50,177 nucleotides of DNA, taken from contig JAFLBT010000003.1 of the NCBI GenBank assembly GCA_017302935.1, forward strand, positions 1 through 50,177, in the 5' to 3' direction. The notes beneath the pieces were generated by a model. It saw nothing but the letters and a program-made list of their open reading frames with translations. It had not been told where the DNA came from and did no database searches. Source of the stretch: Flavobacteriales bacterium. GTDB lineage: Bacteria > Bacteroidota > Bacteroidia > Flavobacteriales > Flavobacteriaceae. Positions 33,755 through 41,130 of this stretch are shown one piece after another. Position 1 is the stretch's first letter; every line of letters starts with the position of its first letter. The position numbers and the translations under genes are program-made.

Positions 33755-34141
33755 CTAACTTAATTGGTATATTGGAATTGAAACAGCTGGAAATATATCA
33801 GTCCTGCATCTGGGTTCTAAGAGTAAAGAAAGATGCTTATTTGATTGATTAATACTAGCAAATTCAATTAAATTTATTTCGTAATCCATGGGATGGTAAA
33901 CAAAACCGGATCTCATTTCAGGTGTAAAAACACCATTAAAATTGAAATTGCTTTGAATTACTTCTTGAGTTACAAACTCAACTTCTGGTGTAACCAAAAC
34001 CACATCGTAATGCTTTTCGATTACCGGAATTTCAAAAATAAAACTTTGCTCCTGAACTGGAGGCGACACGCTAATGTTAGCGGCTGTCATGCTAATGGTG
34101 GCAAAAAAGCCTAGCAATGAGAGAAAAAATGACTTTTTCAT
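33755..34141 (-). CDS. exported protein in the head operon
   Basis: A 128-aa protein with a typical signal peptide (MKKSFFLSLLGFFATISMTA, cleavage after TAA about residue 22). The mature part is about 106 aa with valine-rich strands (HYDVVLVTPEVEFVTQEVIQ). It is the last gene of the head operon before the terminator. An exported protein is odd among capsid genes; it may be a moron with an envelope role, such as exclusion or lysogenic conversion. Confidence 0.7.
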   Translation of the reverse strand: MKKSFFLSLLGFFATISMTAANISVSPPVQEQSFIFEIPVIEKHYDVVLVTPEVEFVTQEVIQSNFNFNGVFTPEMRSGFVYHPMDYEINLIEFASINQSNKHLSLLLEPRCRTDIFPAVSIPIYQLS

Positions 34142-34151
34142 AATATAAAAG

Positions 34152-34463
34152 TTAATTGGTTAAAACTTTAATTCGAGCTTCTGCAGCTTCCTGAACTTTT
34201 ACAGCATCAGGTTTGGCAGTGGCAAGTACTTTGATGTCTTCAACGTTTTTGGATTGATTAATCAAACGGATCACTTCTGAAATTTTTTCTTTTGCAAAAA
34301 GTTCAGCAGCTTCCGGTAATAAACCCAAATACTTGAAACGTCCGGTTTTCCATACTTCCAAAGCATTGTTCGGAATACCGGTGCGTAAATCAAACCTTGC
34401 TCCATTCTGTAAAATGAAGGAGCAAGGCATTTCTAGATTTATTATTTTAAAATACTTACGCAT
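34152..34463 (-). CDS. small late protein of unknown function
   Basis: A 103-aa protein (MRKYFKIINLEMPCSFILQN ... RFDLRTGIPNNALEVWKTGR). A short beta N-terminus precedes a helical C-terminus (AAELFAKEKISEVIRLINQS). It starts 1 bp after the preceding gene. The head-operon setting indicates a minor head or tail-assembly protein; nothing more can be said. Confidence 0.6.
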   Translation of the reverse strand: MRKYFKIINLEMPCSFILQNGARFDLRTGIPNNALEVWKTGRFKYLGLLPEAAELFAKEKISEVIRLINQSKNVEDIKVLATAKPDAVKVQEAAEARIKVLTN

Positions 34464-34464
34464 C

Positions 34465-35028
34465 TTAAGCTGGTACCATTAAGGTAACTACACCTTCATA
34501 AACGATCGGCACGCAGAATGATTCAATTGTAAACTGAATCCCTTTGTCATCCTCTCCGCCTTTACCGGTGGTTCCTGCTACCTCAGAAAGGTATGCCGGG
34601 TTAAACTTGTCACCAATTTGGCGTTTTTGGCCATCACGCTCTGTTACTAAGAAAATCATCGGAATGTTTTTCATCGTTCTAACATAGCCTAAAAGCTTTT
34701 TCGCATTGCTTGGCACGTAAAAGGAAAAAGAACTTTTGGTTTTTTTATTTCCTTTGTTACCCACCAAATCCAACTTTACTTCACCAGTGTCCGATTGAAG
34801 TACGATTTTTGAGAAACCTTTTCCGGCAGCAAAAGTGATGTCTTCTGCAACGGTTACGGCACTTTCAAAATCATACCCAACGTCTCCGATGTTTTTTGGC
34901 ATTGGAATTTCAGTGGCTTGTTCGTGAACGGCATAATACACACCAACTTCACTCACACCTGCTTGGATTTCTGCATTAATGCAGCTATCTAAGCTTTCAT
35001 TTTCGATATTATCAAAACAAGGAGGCAT
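34465..35028 (-). CDS. structural protein, possibly tail tube
   Basis: A 187-aa beta-rich protein (GFSKIVLQSDTGEVKLDLVG; SSFSFYVPSNAKKLLGYVRT; IQFTIESFCVPIVYEGVVTL). Size and strand pattern are compatible with a tail-tube or head-decoration protein. It lies 3 bp after the HeH-domain protein and two genes after the capsid. I favour tail tube but cannot prove it. Confidence 0.5.
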   Translation of the reverse strand: MPPCFDNIENESLDSCINAEIQAGVSEVGVYYAVHEQATEIPMPKNIGDVGYDFESAVTVAEDITFAAGKGFSKIVLQSDTGEVKLDLVGNKGNKKTKSSFSFYVPSNAKKLLGYVRTMKNIPMIFLVTERDGQKRQIGDKFNPAYLSEVAGTTGKGGEDDKGIQFTIESFCVPIVYEGVVTLMVPA

Positions 35029-35031
35029 AGC

Positions 35032-35586
35032 TTATTTTTTAATTTGTTCAACAAAATTTAAATTACCAGAAATCATTAACTCCATGGCATCTTTATCAGC
35101 AATCCATTTTTCTTGAGTTTGTTTTTTTCCTAAGTAACGGAAAGCGGCCGGAGCATCTGCTGCGAAACCATACGTTTTGCCATTGCTAGCTTTAAACGTT
35201 TTGTCGGTTTTGCCTACCGGCTCTTCTGCTTTTACTTCTTCAGATTGGTTAACCTGTAATTTCTCGGCTACTTTAGCAGCTAATTCATCTGGCGTTAATC
35301 CAGATGCATCTTCTAATCCTAAAGCAGTTGTAACGGCGTCTAACTTGGCTTGAACCAAACCGGATTCTGTTACAATGATCAATTTTTCAATGTCAGAAAC
35401 TTCCATATCAGAAGTTACTTCGATACCTAAACCTGTAGCTTTTTCAATTAAAGCAGCTTTTTCTGCTTCTGCTTGAGCTAATGCTTCCGCTTCTGCAATA
35501 GCAGCTTTTAATTGTTCTACAGTAAGAGTCTCGGCATTTTCGATGCCGAGCTCTTTTGCTTTTAAAATCAACTGATCTTTATTCAT
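35032..35586 (-). CDS. head-associated protein with HeH/LEM-like (SAP-like) motif
   Basis: A 184-aa protein. The N-terminus (QLILKAKELGIENAETLTVE and a second copy KAALIEKATGLGIEVTSDME) contains tandem short helix-extended-helix modules. An Ala/Glu-rich middle follows, and a compact end (FKASNGKTYGFAADAPAAFR). Small proteins with this end are common next to capsid genes of Bacteroidota phages and may be head-tail or decoration proteins. It starts 2 bp after the capsid gene. Confidence 0.6.
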   Translation of the reverse strand: MNKDQLILKAKELGIENAETLTVEQLKAAIAEAEALAQAEAEKAALIEKATGLGIEVTSDMEVSDIEKLIIVTESGLVQAKLDAVTTALGLEDASGLTPDELAAKVAEKLQVNQSEEVKAEEPVGKTDKTFKASNGKTYGFAADAPAAFRYLGKKQTQEKWIADKDAMELMISGNLNFVEQIKK

Positions 35587-35588
35587 GA

Positions 35589-36575
35589 TTAGAATGATTC
35601 TGGGTAAAACAATTTGTTCAAGTCTGCATCACCAAGGCCTAACTCCTCCCCAACTGGATCGTTGATGATTACCAACTCGTTCACAGCATAGTCATAACCC
35701 AAAGTAAATTCACCGAATACTTTTAGTTTATAATCTAATTTTTGAACGTCTGTGATGGTTGCAGGATTTTCGATAACGTCAACCATTCTGGTAAAGTTGC
35801 CGTCAACTGTGGCCACAATATGATTGTTACTCATGTTTGGCACAGGGATGATTTGACGATTACCTAAACGGGTTTTCAAACCTTTACCGTCTGAAAAATT
35901 GGTGTTTTTACCAAAAGTATCTTCATACCAAAGTTGATAATTTTCCGCATTTTGCACGCTCATTTTCACACCTTTAATAAAAGGTTTCATTTGCTCCGGA
36001 AGTCTTTTTTCAAACTCCAAAAGAACTGCTCCAATGTTGGTATCATCGATAGCGTCGGTTGGAATTTTAAAGAAAGGATTTTCTTCATTTGCTAATCCTA
36101 ACGTATGAATGCGGTTCACACCGTCCATAGAAGCTCCGAAAACAGTTGGAGTAGCAGCGTTATAAACGCCGGTTACAGAAAGAATGTTCACATCAGAAAT
36201 GATTTTTGCTTTCAACATCGTCATGATGTGGCGTGAAATCTCTTTATCCTTCAACTCCACACCTTCATTGTATTTTTGCTCAATCCAAGATCCTAAAATC
36301 TCAGCTGGAGTGAAAGCAAAATTCACTTTTTGGTGGAAGTTTCTCAATTGTTTACCTCTGAACTGCGTGTTGGCCACTTCATCCCATTGCGGTCTGAACT
36401 GCATCACCACATGTCCTAGTAAACTTTGAACGGTTGCAAACTCGCCTCTAATTCTAGGAACTAGCTTGGCATAACGGTTCAACAAAATCTCATTCGACAT
36501 GATTGCCGCATTTAAGACTTTCGGGTTTTGATCTTTAAAACGTTTTACTTCGTTTAAAATTTGGTCTATATTCAT
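35589..36575 (-). CDS. major capsid protein
   Basis: A 328-aa protein immediately downstream of the protease/scaffold gene, where the major capsid gene is expected. It starts with a helical N-arm, then alternating beta and helical parts including FRGKQLRNFHQKVNFAFTPA, PEQMKPFIKGVKMSVQNAEN and the late GEFTLGYDYAVNELVIINDP. Length is right for an HK97-fold capsid, but the fold is not proven by a motif visible to me. Confidence 0.75.
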   Translation of the reverse strand: MNIDQILNEVKRFKDQNPKVLNAAIMSNEILLNRYAKLVPRIRGEFATVQSLLGHVVMQFRPQWDEVANTQFRGKQLRNFHQKVNFAFTPAEILGSWIEQKYNEGVELKDKEISRHIMTMLKAKIISDVNILSVTGVYNAATPTVFGASMDGVNRIHTLGLANEENPFFKIPTDAIDDTNIGAVLLEFEKRLPEQMKPFIKGVKMSVQNAENYQLWYEDTFGKNTNFSDGKGLKTRLGNRQIIPVPNMSNNHIVATVDGNFTRMVDVIENPATITDVQKLDYKLKVFGEFTLGYDYAVNELVIINDPVGEELGLGDADLNKLFYPESF

Positions 36576-36587
36576 AACAGAAATTAA

Positions 36588-37886
36588 TTAAGCTTCATCA
36601 TAAATCTTATTGTGTTCGTCATCAGCGTTCACAATTTGATTGTCATCATCATCAAAAGAATCTCCTTCTGCTTTAGGCTTACTAGCTTTAATTGCCGGAT
36701 GATTTCCATACTCTACTACTTTATTAGCCAACAATTCAATGCTCGCTTCAGTAGTTTCTGCAGCTTCTAATCCTGCTTTTTTCAAAGCAGAAGCCACAGT
36801 TCCTTCTAATTTGGTGACTTTTGCTTGTTCAGCAGCCACAGCATCTTTCTGGGTTTGAACCTCAGAAGCACCATTTGCTAGAGCGGTCTCAATTTTCTCC
36901 AGCTGCTCTTCTTCCACTTGAATTCCTTTCTTACCGGTGATGGTTTTCACCACAGGAATTCCTTCCCCTTCAATGCCGGCAATTTTTTGAATCGTTGGAA
37001 AAGACTTACTTGTTTTTGACATAGTCTTCTTTTTGGATTGGTTATTAAAATTTTTAGATAATTCGTATACTTTTTGAACAGCCATCTCTAAGGTTCCAAG
37101 CTCATCAGCTAATCCCATATCAATAGAATCTTTACCGGACCACACTCCACCTTTAAATGCTTCCTCTTTAATTTGAGGTCGAACGGCTTTCATGTCCTGG
37201 ATAAAATCTTCAACAATAGGATCTAATTCCAAAGTGATGTATTGCTTGTAATCTTTGTCTTTTTCAGACATCACATCACGATGGGCTTTGTTTTTTTCAT
37301 CTGATAAAGATGAATAGATGGTGTGAACCTTGGCTCCGAATTTTTGCCACATACCATTAAAATCCATCAAAACAGTATAAGCTCCAATAGAACCAATAGC
37401 ATCGGCTCTTTTATTGGCTACTATCCAGGATGATGGTGCAGCGATGTAGTAAGCTCCGGAACAGAGATAACCGCCGGCGTATACAACGAGCGGTTTTTTT
37501 GCAGTAAATTGAGTAATGAAGTCATAAAACTCCGGAGTACCATATACTTGGCCACCACCGGAATCCATGTCCATAACCACACCTAGAACGGTATCGTCAT
37601 TCAATAATTCAGTAAGAATGCGAATGTACGTTTGCGTTCCTAACCAACCATACCAGGCATCTGTAAACTTGATAACTGGTTGTTTGAAATTAATCACGAC
37701 AATTCTTTTTCCATCGCCTTCTACCGGACCATTCATCGCTACAGCTGCAGCTTTTAAATCGGCTTCAGATTTTAAATTGAATTTATGCCCGGAAAATCCC
37801 TGAATTAAGGTTGGAACAAAAGACAAACCGTAAGCTTCATGAATATAAAGCTTACCGTGAAGGAATGTATTACTAACTGTACTCAT
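36588..37886 (-). CDS. S49 (SppA/ClpP-fold) prohead protease fused to scaffold
   Basis: A 432-aa protein. Residues about 60-260 are an S49 peptidase: GVVMDMDSGGGQVYG (oxyanion region), VVYAGGYLCSGAYYIA with Ser143 as nucleophile, and Lys198 or Lys200 as the likely base. The C-terminal part, from about residue 289, is a Glu/Ala/Lys-rich coiled-coil scaffold with an acidic end (DSFDDDDNQ). An in-frame ATG at 37020-37022 begins this second part, so a separate scaffold could be made, as with lambda C/Nu3. Confidence 0.85.
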   Translation of the reverse strand: MSTVSNTFLHGKLYIHEAYGLSFVPTLIQGFSGHKFNLKSEADLKAAAVAMNGPVEGDGKRIVVINFKQPVIKFTDAWYGWLGTQTYIRILTELLNDDTVLGVVMDMDSGGGQVYGTPEFYDFITQFTAKKPLVVYAGGYLCSGAYYIAAPSSWIVANKRADAIGSIGAYTVLMDFNGMWQKFGAKVHTIYSSLSDEKNKAHRDVMSEKDKDYKQYITLELDPIVEDFIQDMKAVRPQIKEEAFKGGVWSGKDSIDMGLADELGTLEMAVQKVYELSKNFNNQSKKKTMSKTSKSFPTIQKIAGIEGEGIPVVKTITGKKGIQVEEEQLEKIETALANGASEVQTQKDAVAAEQAKVTKLEGTVASALKKAGLEAAETTEASIELLANKVVEYGNHPAIKASKPKAEGDSFDDDDNQIVNADDEHNKIYDEA

Positions 37887-37947
37887 TGGCTGTTTTAAAA
37901 CAGTACAATTTTACAACGGCTACAATCCCTATAAAAGGACAGTGATT

Positions 37948-38397
37948 TTAATAAACAACCTTATTATAATAGGTATTTCCAGAAAGTGAAACACTTAAAC
38001 CATGAAACTGATCACCACGAACGGTGTTGTCTTCTTCCGGCAAAAAAGAAAGCGGCTGTTCATTGCATCCAATAATGATCTTTTCATTTTGAGTATATAA
38101 TACAGCGATGACTTTCTTATTTAAGTAAGCCAGAACCTGCTCCACTGTTGTAGGATGTTGGTTATTTATATTGATGCCTACTTTATAATTCCAAACCGTG
38201 CCGGCATCAGTAATTTTAGTACTCGAAGGAAATCTAACATCCTCCAGCAAGGGTAAAATGATAAGAGCTTCATCGTCATCAAAAGAGATGTCTTTTTTCT
38301 GCAGAACCGATTGAAGCGTATACACTACTTTTTTAAAATCGATAATTGCCACTTTTGTAATTAAGAGCGTGTTGGAGGGTTCGTGATTTGTAATCAT
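37948..38397 (-). CDS. structural-region protein of unknown function
   Basis: A 149-aa protein ending with AVLYTQNEKIIIGCNEQPLS and DQFHGLSVSLSGNTYYNKVV. The pattern of an inner 'G-x-x-x-x-P-L' turn followed by 'V-x-L-S-G-x-T' is one I associate with neck or tail proteins of Bacteroidota phages. It is the second gene after the head promoter. Role not established. Confidence 0.55.
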   Translation of the reverse strand: MITNHEPSNTLLITKVAIIDFKKVVYTLQSVLQKKDISFDDDEALIILPLLEDVRFPSSTKITDAGTVWNYKVGININNQHPTTVEQVLAYLNKKVIAVLYTQNEKIIIGCNEQPLSFLPEEDNTVRGDQFHGLSVSLSGNTYYNKVVY

Positions 38398-38432
38398 AAT
38401 CTACATTTTTTTATGGACATTTTGTGTAAAAT

Positions 38433-38888
38433 TTAATCTGTCCCTTTTTTAGATCTTACCAGGTCTTTTTTTAAGGTTTCAAATTTTATATCATCTTCTA
38501 CGATATTGAAATAATCCATGAATTGTTTCAGTGCCCGATCCTTTGGAATATTATTGGTTTCGTTACTGATGAAAACATGCGTTCGCATTTCTTCACGCAT
38601 CATCTTATCGACCTGAGAATTGAACTTTCTAACGATTCTGGAATCAAAGAAAACGCCATATTCCGACATATACCGCATTGATATTTCTACCGGAAAAACC
38701 AGTTCTGCATTGATTTCATGATTAGGAGTGTAACGCTTGGATAGCATATCCAGGATAAGGTCTCCCCAGAAATCCTTCCGGCTTACTCTTAAAGACTCTC
38801 CCACCTTGGCCTGCAGATATTTATAAACGTGTGGTTGCACCGGAAAATAGATAACAACGCATGATTTGTCTGGCTGATTTGCACTCAT
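38433..38888 (-). CDS. first gene of the head operon, unknown function
   Basis: A 151-aa basic protein (CVVIYFPVQPHVYKYLQAKV; LVFPVEISMRYMSEYGVFFD; KFNSQVDKMMREEMRTHVFI). It starts about 14 nt after the expected transcription start of the operator-controlled head promoter. A regulatory role is possible for a promoter-proximal gene but no DNA-binding motif is certain. Confidence 0.6.
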   Translation of the reverse strand: MSANQPDKSCVVIYFPVQPHVYKYLQAKVGESLRVSRKDFWGDLILDMLSKRYTPNHEINAELVFPVEISMRYMSEYGVFFDSRIVRKFNSQVDKMMREEMRTHVFISNETNNIPKDRALKQFMDYFNIVEDDIKFETLKKDLVRSKKGTD

Positions 38889-38908
38889 AAATTATTTTTT
38901 TTATCAAA

Positions 38909-38930
38909 CAAATATACACAGATTTATGTA
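38909..38930 (-). promoter_or_regulatory. head-operon promoter -7 element with repressor operator
   Basis: TATATTTG (minus strand, 38916-38909) is a -7 element. The operator TACAT-AAATCT-GTGTA (38930-38915) overlaps two of its bases, in the same register as at the early and antirepressor promoters. The matching -33 TTTG is not conserved here. Confidence 0.65.
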
Positions 38931-38948
38931 TATTTTTTAGTTCATTTT

Positions 38949-39134
38949 GTTCAACCGTTCAACATAATGAATATCAATAACTTAACATGTAAAACACTGT
39001 TGAACATGTTGGAACAAAGCCTTTTTTGTTGGAACAGCACAAAAACCGTTCAACACGTTCAACAAAATAAAAAAATGTAAATAACAGATAATGAATAAGA
39101 TAACTTATTTTGTTGAACAGTTGAACAGTTGAAC
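38949..39134. repeat. array of GTTCAAC/GTTGAAC heptamers (candidate origin or regulator site)
   Basis: GTTCAAC at 38949, 38957, 39048 and 39057; its complement GTTGAAC at 38999, 39112, 39120 and 39128; and GTTGGAAC at 39008 and 39028. Neighbouring copies are spaced 8 or 9 bp apart. The 560 bp from 38889 to 39448 have no gene and hold this array, two G-rich repeats and several hairpins. Confidence 0.75.
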
Positions 39135-39181
39135 GATATTCTGTCTTTTTTTAATTTTCTCGTGTAAATATTTTTTGTGTA

Positions 39182-39325
39182 GGGGGTGCGGGGGATTGTT
39201 CAAATTAAAATACTGGCGTATTTTAATTCTTATACTTTAATTTTTGTCTGGTATAATTGGTTGTTTTTGTGCTCTACTGCTCAACTGCTCTACTTGTATA
39301 GCTTTTGAACCTGGGGGTGCGGGGG
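39182..39325 (+). repeat. two copies of a G-rich 13-mer
   Basis: GGGGGTGCGGGGG occurs at 39182-39194 and 39313-39325. In a genome this AT-rich two exact copies 131 bp apart are striking. Each has two G5 runs, so a quadruplex between or within copies is conceivable. Confidence 0.7.
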
Positions 39326-39339
39326 AAACTAATAGGAAC

Positions 39340-39388
39340 GCTTCTGCGAAGCTTTTGGTTCAGCTGGTTCTATCGCACCAGCTGAACC
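39340..39388. repeat. two adjacent hairpins
   Basis: GCTTC-TGC-GAAGC (39340-39352), followed by TTTT on the plus strand, then GGTTCAGCTGGT (39357-39368) paired with ACCAGCTGAACC (39377-39388), a perfect 12-bp stem with an 8-nt loop. No plus-strand gene precedes them, so they may belong to an origin instead of ending a transcript. Confidence 0.65.
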
Positions 39389-39397
39389 GGAAAAAGT

Positions 39398-39422
39398 AAA
39401 GCCACCCTAAAGGGATGGCTTT
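39398..39422 (-). terminator. terminator of the early operon
   Basis: AAAGCCACCC-TAA-AGGGATGGCTTT forms a hairpin that ends 26 bp after the stop of the 39449 gene. On the minus strand it is followed by ACTTTTTCC, a modest T-run. Confidence 0.6.
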
Positions 39423-39448
39423 ATGCGAGACGTGAAAACTGCGGTGGA

Positions 39449-39685
39449 TTATTCGTTGTCAATAACAAACTTTACTTTAAAGATTGTACAGATCTTCCGG
39501 TGTTTTTTAACGCCATTATAACTTAAATTATTTTTCTTGGCATAGTTAGGTATTGTTTCAAGGTTTAAATACCCACCACATAGTTCAATAATTTGAACCA
39601 AGCTATCATTGTCAAGCTCTCCATCTTCAAATTTTTGACAGATGAAGTTACAAAGTTTATCAGTATTGGCTTGGGTTTGTGTCAT
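39449..39685 (-). CDS. small putative DNA-binding protein at end of the early operon
   Basis: A 78-aa protein (KLCNFICQKFEDGELDNDSL; LVQIIELCGGYLNLETIPNY; AKKNNLSYNGVKKHRKICTI). The second half reads as helix-turn-helix (IPNYAKKNNLSYNGVKKHRK). A perfect palindrome, GTTCAA-N4-TTGAAC, lies 1 bp upstream of its start codon, and the downstream non-coding region contains many copies of the same half-site. I infer that it may bind these sites and control itself. Confidence 0.65.
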   Translation of the reverse strand: MTQTQANTDKLCNFICQKFEDGELDNDSLVQIIELCGGYLNLETIPNYAKKNNLSYNGVKKHRKICTIFKVKFVIDNE

Positions 39686-39686
39686 G

Positions 39687-39702
39687 GTTCAATTTTTTGA
39701 AC
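39687..39702. promoter_or_regulatory. palindrome GTTCAATTTTTTGAAC before the 39449-39685 gene
   Basis: A perfect inverted repeat GTTCAA-TTTT-TTGAAC ends 1 bp upstream of the start codon. Its half-site is the core of the heptamer array at 38949-39134. Confidence 0.65.
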
Positions 39703-39730
39703 TAATGATATTTACAAGTTACCTGCAAGG

Positions 39731-40264
39731 CTACGACCGTGTATAATTGACAAATTCCTCACCTCTATCACAGAAAGATTTTACCATTGAGCAAACCAAG
39801 CCGAAAGACATTCCAGAATGACCTTGATTTTCAATTAGTGGTTTTACTTCTTCGACAGTTTTGCCATTGTTTAGTTGTTCAACTATTTCAAGGCAGTTAC
39901 CTAATTCCATTCCTTGATACAAATCATCAAGTCTGACAGGAACACATTTAGCCCATAATTCACGATACTTTTCGCCTAAAATGGCATTGCCTTTTTCAAT
40001 CCATTCTTTTGTAAGTTCTGGAATCGCTTCTTTGTGCTTTCTTTGTTGCTCTTCATATTCTTCGTGTCTAATTCTTTCCGCTTCGTCAAATTCGGCTTTT
40101 GTTTTGCCTGTAATTTTCACATAAGCTGAATCTAAATCGTCAATGTCAGAATATAACATTTGACCATTAAATGAGCCACAAACTAATTCATTGTGACTTT
40201 TCAATTCTTTTATTGCTGATTCGATATTTCCGAACCCAAATTCAATTTCTTTGTACTTATTCAT
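39731..40264 (-). CDS. accessory protein of unknown function
   Basis: The start was set at the ATG giving MNKYKEIEFGFGNIESAIKE; an upstream extension to 40333 would run through a palindrome and is unlikely. The 177-aa protein has a charged helical centre (AEFDEAERIRHEEYEEQQRK). The C-terminus contains GMSFGLVCSMVKSFCDRGEE. It lies behind a palindromic element and is separated from its neighbours, unlike the packed early genes, so it may be an acquired cargo gene. Confidence 0.65.
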   Translation of the reverse strand: MNKYKEIEFGFGNIESAIKELKSHNELVCGSFNGQMLYSDIDDLDSAYVKITGKTKAEFDEAERIRHEEYEEQQRKHKEAIPELTKEWIEKGNAILGEKYRELWAKCVPVRLDDLYQGMELGNCLEIVEQLNNGKTVEEVKPLIENQGHSGMSFGLVCSMVKSFCDRGEEFVNYTRS

Positions 40265-40306
40265 TTTGTTGTTTTTAAAATTCCTACTGATAAACCGCCC
40301 AGCAGG

Positions 40307-40393
40307 TAACAGCGGTTTGGCAAAAGCTGCCATTAAGTTTTGTGCGAAAATTGAGTATCCGTTAGGCAGCCTTCGCCAAGCCGCAAATCGTTA
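40307..40393. repeat. imperfect palindrome, attC-like
   Basis: TAAC (40307) / GTTA (40390-40393), GCGGTTTGGC (40312-40321) / GCCAAGCCGC (40375-40384, one mismatch), and GCTGCC (40326-40331) / GGCAGC (40365-40370) are nested around a 33-nt centre. The layout is like integron attC sites, though the canonical core sequences are not exact. It could also be a terminator or a small hairpin element. Confidence 0.55.
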
Positions 40394-40396
40394 TGA

Positions 40397-40909
40397 TCAA
40401 GGACGTTTATAGTAAACAAATTTCTTCTGATTACCGACTCGCAAACTTCCAAAAAGAGTGAAATTAGTATTTGGCCGCCGGTTAGTTTTTAACTCGTTAA
40501 TGAGCCACTTCATCGCCTCCTGGAGGGTGCCGGTGTAAATCTTTTTACTACGGACCACATAACACTTGGTTTCTGCTCCGTCTAACGATATCCGGAATTC
40601 ATAACCGGCCGTTTCACGAATCACCTGGTTAAGCTCTTCCTCCAGCGAACTGAAGGATTGAATCAGAGCTGCATCTGCTGTCGGTTCCATGGCAGTGTCA
40701 ATACATTGCCACTTGGCCACCTTGGCCATGAAATCATCAAACTCAGATGCTAAGAACGTAAACGTCTGCTTGGAACTGATAACCGAAATAACGCCGGTAG
40801 AAAGCTGCCGGTAGGATTTCAAGCGAATGATGCTCTTACCTACTCGGTAGCTTTTTCCCAGGATGTTATCCATTTGGTCGCGTTGATCTGCTGTGAGCCG
40901 TGGTTTCAT
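40397..40909 (-). CDS. early protein of unknown function
   Basis: A 170-aa protein (MKPRLTADQRDQMDNILGKS; TGVISVISSKQTFTFLASEF; TGTLQEAMKWLINELKTNRR). It has mixed alpha/beta content and no visible catalytic motif. It overlaps the preceding gene by 4 bp. Function unknown. Confidence 0.65.
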   Translation of the reverse strand: MKPRLTADQRDQMDNILGKSYRVGKSIIRLKSYRQLSTGVISVISSKQTFTFLASEFDDFMAKVAKWQCIDTAMEPTADAALIQSFSSLEEELNQVIRETAGYEFRISLDGAETKCYVVRSKKIYTGTLQEAMKWLINELKTNRRPNTNFTLFGSLRVGNQKKFVYYKRP

Positions 40910-41130
40910 ATATTAATCATTAAAGGAGTTTCACTATACAAAAACCGTTTTTCGGTGTTGTTTTTCTTTTTATAATGTTCATCCCGGCATTTCCAGTGAA
41001 CATTTTGTTTGGTGTCGGCATCATAAAAGCCGTTGGCCAGATGAATGCTTCGTGGGTCGGAACCCATCTCTTTTCCGCAATGTGAACATTTTGGAAAAGA
41101 GAATAGCTCGAGTTGTTTAGCAGAAGTCAT
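40906..41130 (-). CDS. small zinc-ribbon-like protein
   Basis: The start was set at MTSAKQLELFSFPKCSHCGK, giving 74 aa and a 14-bp overlap with the ASCH gene; an ATG at 41155-41157 is the alternative. C-x2-C (KCSHCGKE) and a later Cys-His pair (WKCRDEHYK) could bind one zinc ion. Small early zinc proteins in phages often modify host factors, but no specific function is visible. Confidence 0.6.
   Translation of the reverse strand: MTSAKQLELFSFPKCSHCGKEMGSDPRSIHLANGFYDADTKQNVHWKCRDEHYKKKNNTEKRFLYSETPLMINI

Noticed and set aside
38941..39140. CRISPR array
   Set aside because: The heptamers are too short and unevenly spaced, appear on both strands, and there are no spacers or cas genes.
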